Source: CAYWWY01 sp964462525 (lineage in GTDB: Bacteria; Thermotogota; Thermotogae; MWEM01). Taken from it: 43,969 nt of DNA. This document shows positions 40,889-43,969 of this stretch, piece after piece (the stretch's first letter is position 1; every line of letters starts with the position of its first letter). Under the pieces are notes generated by a model. It saw nothing but the letters and a program-made list of their open reading frames with translations. It did no database searches and was not told the origin of the DNA. The position numbers and the translations under genes are program-made. The stretch spans positions 1 to 43,969 of the forward strand of contig CAYWWY010000013.1 of NCBI GenBank assembly GCA_964462525.1, read 5' to 3'.

Positions 40889-40961
40889 TGAGATAGAAAT
40901 CTTGGGTTTTTTCATCAGAAGATTAGGATAATTCCAGAGGGGGGGTGCATGTTCTAATCTT
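40889..40961 (+). promoter_or_regulatory. Candidate attenuator in the lipoprotein leader
   Basis: A short hairpin (40889-40894 with 40899-40904, two wobble pairs) is followed by six Ts. Then comes an 8-bp perfect stem AAGATTAG/CTAATCTT (40919-40926 with 40954-40961) around a G-rich loop. The order terminator-like hairpin then stable stem fits an attenuator or riboswitch platform, but no known class is matched. Confidence 0.35.
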
Positions 40962-41045
40962 TAGCATCAATGGATTTATGGGAATAGGAGAAGGGTACGT
41001 TTTCTTCAACAAAAGAAAGAACACATCGAAGGGAGGATTACAGGT

Positions 41046-43343
41046 ATGAAAAAGAGTTGGGTATTGCTTGTCTTGGCTGTTGTTCTATCGACATTAATGA
41101 TTGTGAACTGCGCCAGACCCGTTCCTCAACCACCAGCGCCACCCACAACACCCACCGCGGTAGGCGGCGTGGGACAAGTTGTGTTGAACTGGAACCAAGT
41201 TCCCGGAGCGACCGGTTATCAGGTTCAGTATCAGCCTTTGTTGGGATCGGGGCAACGCGGATGGACGACCGTGGACGTCGCAGCGCCGCCATATACATTG
41301 GAAGAAGATCCCGGAAACTATGAATGGCAAGTTCGAACGAAGAAAGGGAATCTCTTCTCCGAATGGGTCAACGGACCCGCTTTCGAGGTCCAGGAAGATC
41401 CCGGTCCCTCAGATCTGACTCTCACATTGAGTGAAGTCCCTGAACGAGGCGTTCCCACCATTTTTATAGTGGGTACCACCAACATCAACTACCTCCTGGC
41501 CCAGGTCACCTCGACGGTGCCCGGTCTGGAAACGGTAGCCTACTACGTTCAGAAGGTTGGATCCCAGGATCAGAAACGCTGGCCCGATTCAGCCACCACC
41601 TATGAGCTCGATGACGATGGCGAACATGTGTTTGGAATCAACAATCTGGGAGCGAATTTCACGCCCAATCTTGCTGTCGGAGAATACTGGTTCTGGGTTC
41701 AGGGAACCGGCGACCAAGAAAACATCCGAAGCAACAAGCTCCGTTTCGATATCGCCCTTCTAGGCAGCGGTGAAATCGAGATCGTCAAAAAGATCGGCGA
41801 TACCGAATACGAAGGAAAGATCTGCGCACCCGAAGACGCAGAGGTGGAAGTGGATTATCATGTCGACTTCACCTTTGCCGACAATTTTAGCTTCCTTGGA
41901 TGGTCAGTTTTATTCCAAGCGAATGATCCTACTACTTCTGATTCGGAGTCTGGGGAAGGCAAACCCGAACCCATGATCTTTACCGTTATTTACGCAACCG
42001 AATGCACGAAATACGCCACAATCACCCTCGATGCGACCATTGCCAGCGTATATTGGGATTGGGACGAAGGTGAAGTTGACGATGGCGAATTGGCGATCCA
42101 GATCCAAAAGGTCATCAGCTTTATCTTGGATATGAAACCACCCACAGGAACCGCAGCTGTAGAAACCAATCCTGAACTGGAAGACGACCGAATTACCTCC
42201 GCAACCATCACATTCGTTGCGTCCGACACCAAGTGTCTCCAACCCTACGCCGAAAAGATCAGCTTCGAATTCAACATCTACAAAGGCGAGGGATCTTGGA
42301 ATGAGATTATCGAATGGGGAGAATTTGGCTTAATCCTTGGCGAAGGTAGCATATGGGATAACGAAGTTACTGCTAGCTCAATTTCGTATGCAACAGCAAA
42401 AACAGATGATATGGATCAAGCGACCGCAACTTTCGTCTTGGAATTCGGAGCCTTGGATGCGGCAACCGTAACAGCGACCATGACCGTTGCCGACTGCTGC
42501 GTAGGCTGTTTGGACTGCTGTATTCCCGATGATCCTTGTGAAGAGTGGGACTGCGATGACGAACACATGGTCAAGGTCGGCATCGAACCCTTCTTTATCG
42601 ACAACGTCTTCTTCTCGACCTTGCTCGATGAAGATGAAGTCATCCAACACGATGGCTTCATCGAAGTCGAAGGCAGAGAAGTGCCCACAGTGCCCGCTTC
42701 CCCAACGGAAGCCTGGTTCCAGCTCATCTTTGCGGATGCCAATTGGGATCCCAGTGGTACATGGGACGGCGCTTGGAATGCTATTGATGGTATCGAAGTC
42801 GATTTGGTTGGACCATGGGCGGAAAATCTGGAGTTCGGTTTCTCCGCTACAAAAACGACCGGTTCCGCAGTGTGTTCCGGTTATGCGACCAAGAACGTTC
42901 TGATCCTCGAAGCCACCGTTACAGCGTATGCTTCTGATGAACCTACAGAAACCACTGTAACCTTCAACGCAACCGCGACAGACGACGCTGATAACGAACA
43001 CTTTGTCACTTTCACCGTATTCGTCGACACCATGCCCCCGACGCTGACCTACTTCCGCGCATTCCGCAACCCCGACATCGACGAATCGAAGATCGAGTTC
43101 CGCTTCCATGAAGAACCATTTGATGTGGAACTGGTTCTGAGCGATGGTGTTGAAGAATTTCCATTAGACTTTGACGATGCGTACCGCATCGGCAGTCCCA
43201 ATGAGTTCATGTATCGGTTGTTCCCCGACATCACCATTCAGTTTGATGTAGAATATACACTCTACGCCAAAGCCACCGACGCGGCAGGCAACACTGGCGA
43301 AAGCGAGATGTCTCACGAAGCCGCTATGGCCTCAACCCGGTAA
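41046..43343 (+). CDS. Fn3-domain lipoprotein, Cys-rich, first of a tandem pair
   Basis: A 765-residue exported lipoprotein (lipobox I-V-N-C, Cys22). A Pro-rich stalk (24-38) leads to a fibronectin type III domain (about 39-118) with W-N-Q-V-P-G-A-T-G-Y-Q-V, then several Ig-like beta domains. The protein is acidic. A cysteine cluster at 484-503 has the pattern CC-x2-C-x2-CC-x5-C-x4-C, seven cysteines in twenty residues, flanked by Asp/Glu. No enzyme motif is seen; a surface or cell-envelope role is likely. GGGAGGA lies ten bases ahead of the ATG. A strong terminator follows. The next gene is a close paralogue. Confidence 0.82.
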   Translation: MKKSWVLLVLAVVLSTLMIVNCARPVPQPPAPPTTPTAVGGVGQVVLNWNQVPGATGYQVQYQPLLGSGQRGWTTVDVAAPPYTLEEDPGNYEWQVRTKKGNLFSEWVNGPAFEVQEDPGPSDLTLTLSEVPERGVPTIFIVGTTNINYLLAQVTSTVPGLETVAYYVQKVGSQDQKRWPDSATTYELDDDGEHVFGINNLGANFTPNLAVGEYWFWVQGTGDQENIRSNKLRFDIALLGSGEIEIVKKIGDTEYEGKICAPEDAEVEVDYHVDFTFADNFSFLGWSVLFQANDPTTSDSESGEGKPEPMIFTVIYATECTKYATITLDATIASVYWDWDEGEVDDGELAIQIQKVISFILDMKPPTGTAAVETNPELEDDRITSATITFVASDTKCLQPYAEKISFEFNIYKGEGSWNEIIEWGEFGLILGEGSIWDNEVTASSISYATAKTDDMDQATATFVLEFGALDAATVTATMTVADCCVGCLDCCIPDDPCEEWDCDDEHMVKVGIEPFFIDNVFFSTLLDEDEVIQHDGFIEVEGREVPTVPASPTEAWFQLIFADANWDPSGTWDGAWNAIDGIEVDLVGPWAENLEFGFSATKTTGSAVCSGYATKNVLILEATVTAYASDEPTETTVTFNATATDDADNEHFVTFTVFVDTMPPTLTYFRAFRNPDIDESKIEFRFHEEPFDVELVLSDGVEEFPLDFDDAYRIGSPNEFMYRLFPDITIQFDVEYTLYAKATDAAGNTGESEMSHEAAMASTR

Positions 43344-43400
43344 ACAGGCTCTGAATCAATTTTAGCGAATCAAGAACGACCGAAATATTCTGAAAAACAA

Positions 43401-43429
43401 AACCGGCTGCCTGGGCAGCCGGTTTTTTT
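43401..43429 (+). terminator. Strong intrinsic terminator
   Basis: A 10-11-bp GC-rich stem (AACCGGCTGCC at 43401-43411 with GGCAGCCGGTT at 43414-43424) is followed by seven Ts. It separates the two paralogous lipoprotein genes. Confidence 0.92.
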
Positions 43430-43450
43430 GGGGATGCAATTGCGCTTTTT

Positions 43451-43481
43451 TTGACTTCGGTGGGAGGGCTTGTGCTATAAT
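43451..43481 (+). promoter_or_regulatory. Promoter of the second Fn3 lipoprotein
   Basis: -35 TTGACT (43451-43456), 19-bp spacer, extended -10 TGCTATAAT (hexamer 43476-43481). The leader to the ATG is only about 50 nt, unlike that of the first paralogue. Confidence 0.65.
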
Positions 43482-43540
43482 AGCTCCACGAATACGTGAT
43501 AAAAGAAAAAAGCCTACATTTGAGGGGGGATGATTAGTAT

Positions 43541-43969
43541 GAAACGATGGGTATTGCTTGCACTGGTCGTGGTGTTATCGACCTTGGTCATTGTCAATTG
43601 TACACAACCACCCGTTCCAATTCCGCCTGCCGATCCCACAACGCCGACAGCGGTCGGTGGAATCGGTCAAGCGGTCCTGAACTGGAACCAGGTTCCTGGG
43701 GCGGATGGGTATCAGGTTCGATTCCAGGTAGTTGGTTCCGACGCGCGGGGATGGTCGCAAGAGGTGAATGTGCCCGCGCCGCCGTACACCGTGGAAAAAG
43801 AAGCGGGGATCTACAGCTGGCAGGTACGGGCCAAAAAGGGCAACCTATATTCCGAGTGGGTCAACGGACCGAACTTTACGATCCAAGACGACCCTGGGCC
43901 CTCCGATCTGACCCTTACATTGCAGGAAGTGCCCGCAAGGGGGATTCCTACGATCTATGTCGTTCAGGA
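43541..43969 (+). CDS. Fn3-domain lipoprotein, second of a tandem pair (cut by the window end)
   Basis: The first 143 codons of a paralogue of the preceding lipoprotein. The signal peptide is nearly the same (M-K-R-W-V-L-L-A, lipobox I-V-N-C with Cys21). The Pro-rich stalk and the Fn3 domain match through W-N-Q-V-P-G-A-D-G-Y-Q-V and on to S-E-W-V-N-G-P and D-P-G-P-S-D-L-T-L-T-L. The ATG follows a GAGGGGGGA ribosome site. The frame is open to the last base, so the rest lies outside. The two genes arose by tandem duplication but have their own promoters. Confidence 0.85.

Larger units (their letters stand above)
40585..41045. other. Intergenic region with three promoters and a structured leader
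   Basis: 461 bp without a convincing gene. It contains the hemolysin III promoter (minus), a strong plus promoter followed at once by a terminator-like hairpin (40712-40743), a second consensus plus promoter (40785-40814), and a roughly 225-nt leader with two alternative-looking hairpins before the lipoprotein gene. I do not recognise a known riboswitch or tRNA in it. Confidence 0.7.

Noticed and set aside
40815..41045. Known riboswitch (c-di-GMP, cobalamin, fluoride, THF) in the lipoprotein leader
   Set aside because: I compared the conserved cores that I remember and found none.
1..43969. CRISPR arrays, rRNA, tRNA or prophage genes
   Set aside because: No regularly spaced repeats, no rRNA-like stretches and no cloverleaf that I could recognise in the intergenic parts. 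A tRNA scan by program could still find something short.

Overview
This is a contig from a bacterium, probably a metagenome-assembled genome: it carries one run of 100 Ns (36633-36732), the usual placeholder for a scaffold join. The gene content suggests an anaerobic amino-acid fermenter. It has coenzyme B12-dependent D-ornithine 4,5-aminomutase (OraS/OraE), a molybdenum hydroxylase large subunit, an 8-oxoguanine deaminase and an archaeal-type phosphoglycerate mutase. Many exported lipoproteins have clear lipoboxes. Nearly every start is preceded by a strong AAGGAGG-type ribosome site, and promoters are sigma70-like, often with an extended -10 (TGGTATAAT). The phylum cannot be fixed from the sequence. 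Deep-branching anaerobes such as Bipolaricaulota or Thermotogota are a weak guess.

Layout. 1-5352 (-): GH13 glucan enzyme, penicillin-acylase family hydrolase, secreted alpha/beta hydrolase and macro-domain protein. 5484-6884 (+): membrane-anchored metallophosphoesterase. 6947-10185 (-): a partner-switching operon (SpoIIE-type phosphatase with sensor, an unrecognised GHKL-like protein, a STAS antagonist, an RsbW-like kinase). 10330-14587 (-): membrane protein, GNAT, ABC-2 exporter pair, and a signal peptidase II fused in frame to a SAM methyltransferase. 14799-15635 (+): ANT(6)-like nucleotidyltransferase. 15690-19143 (-): lipoprotein plus subtilisin-family lipoprotein protease. 19349-20700 (+): GNAT-VOC fusion and a YjbQ protein.

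20727-32433 (-) is a long co-directional run: glyS, DUF123/GIY-YIG-like, ftsW/rodA, a HEAT-repeat protein, apgM, 8-oxoguanine deaminase, a tandem-GAF-like protein and the molybdopterin-binding hydroxylase subunit. 32589-36435 (-): prmA, tdk and priA, almost without spacers. Divergent from prmA, after a promoter with three phased ATGCG repeats, the N gap and a leader terminator, comes oraS-oraE-adenosine-specific kinase (36819-39888, +). Then follow a hemolysin III homologue (-) and two tandem paralogous Fn3-type lipoproteins (+), the second cut by the window end.

The points most worth a second look are the LspA-methyltransferase fusion, the regulated oraS leader broken by the gap, the partner-switching operon with its degenerate GHKL-like member, the orphan molybdenum hydroxylase next to a purine deaminase and a GAF protein, and the attenuator-like leader of the first Fn3 lipoprotein. 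No CRISPR array, insertion sequence, rRNA or tRNA was recognised by eye.
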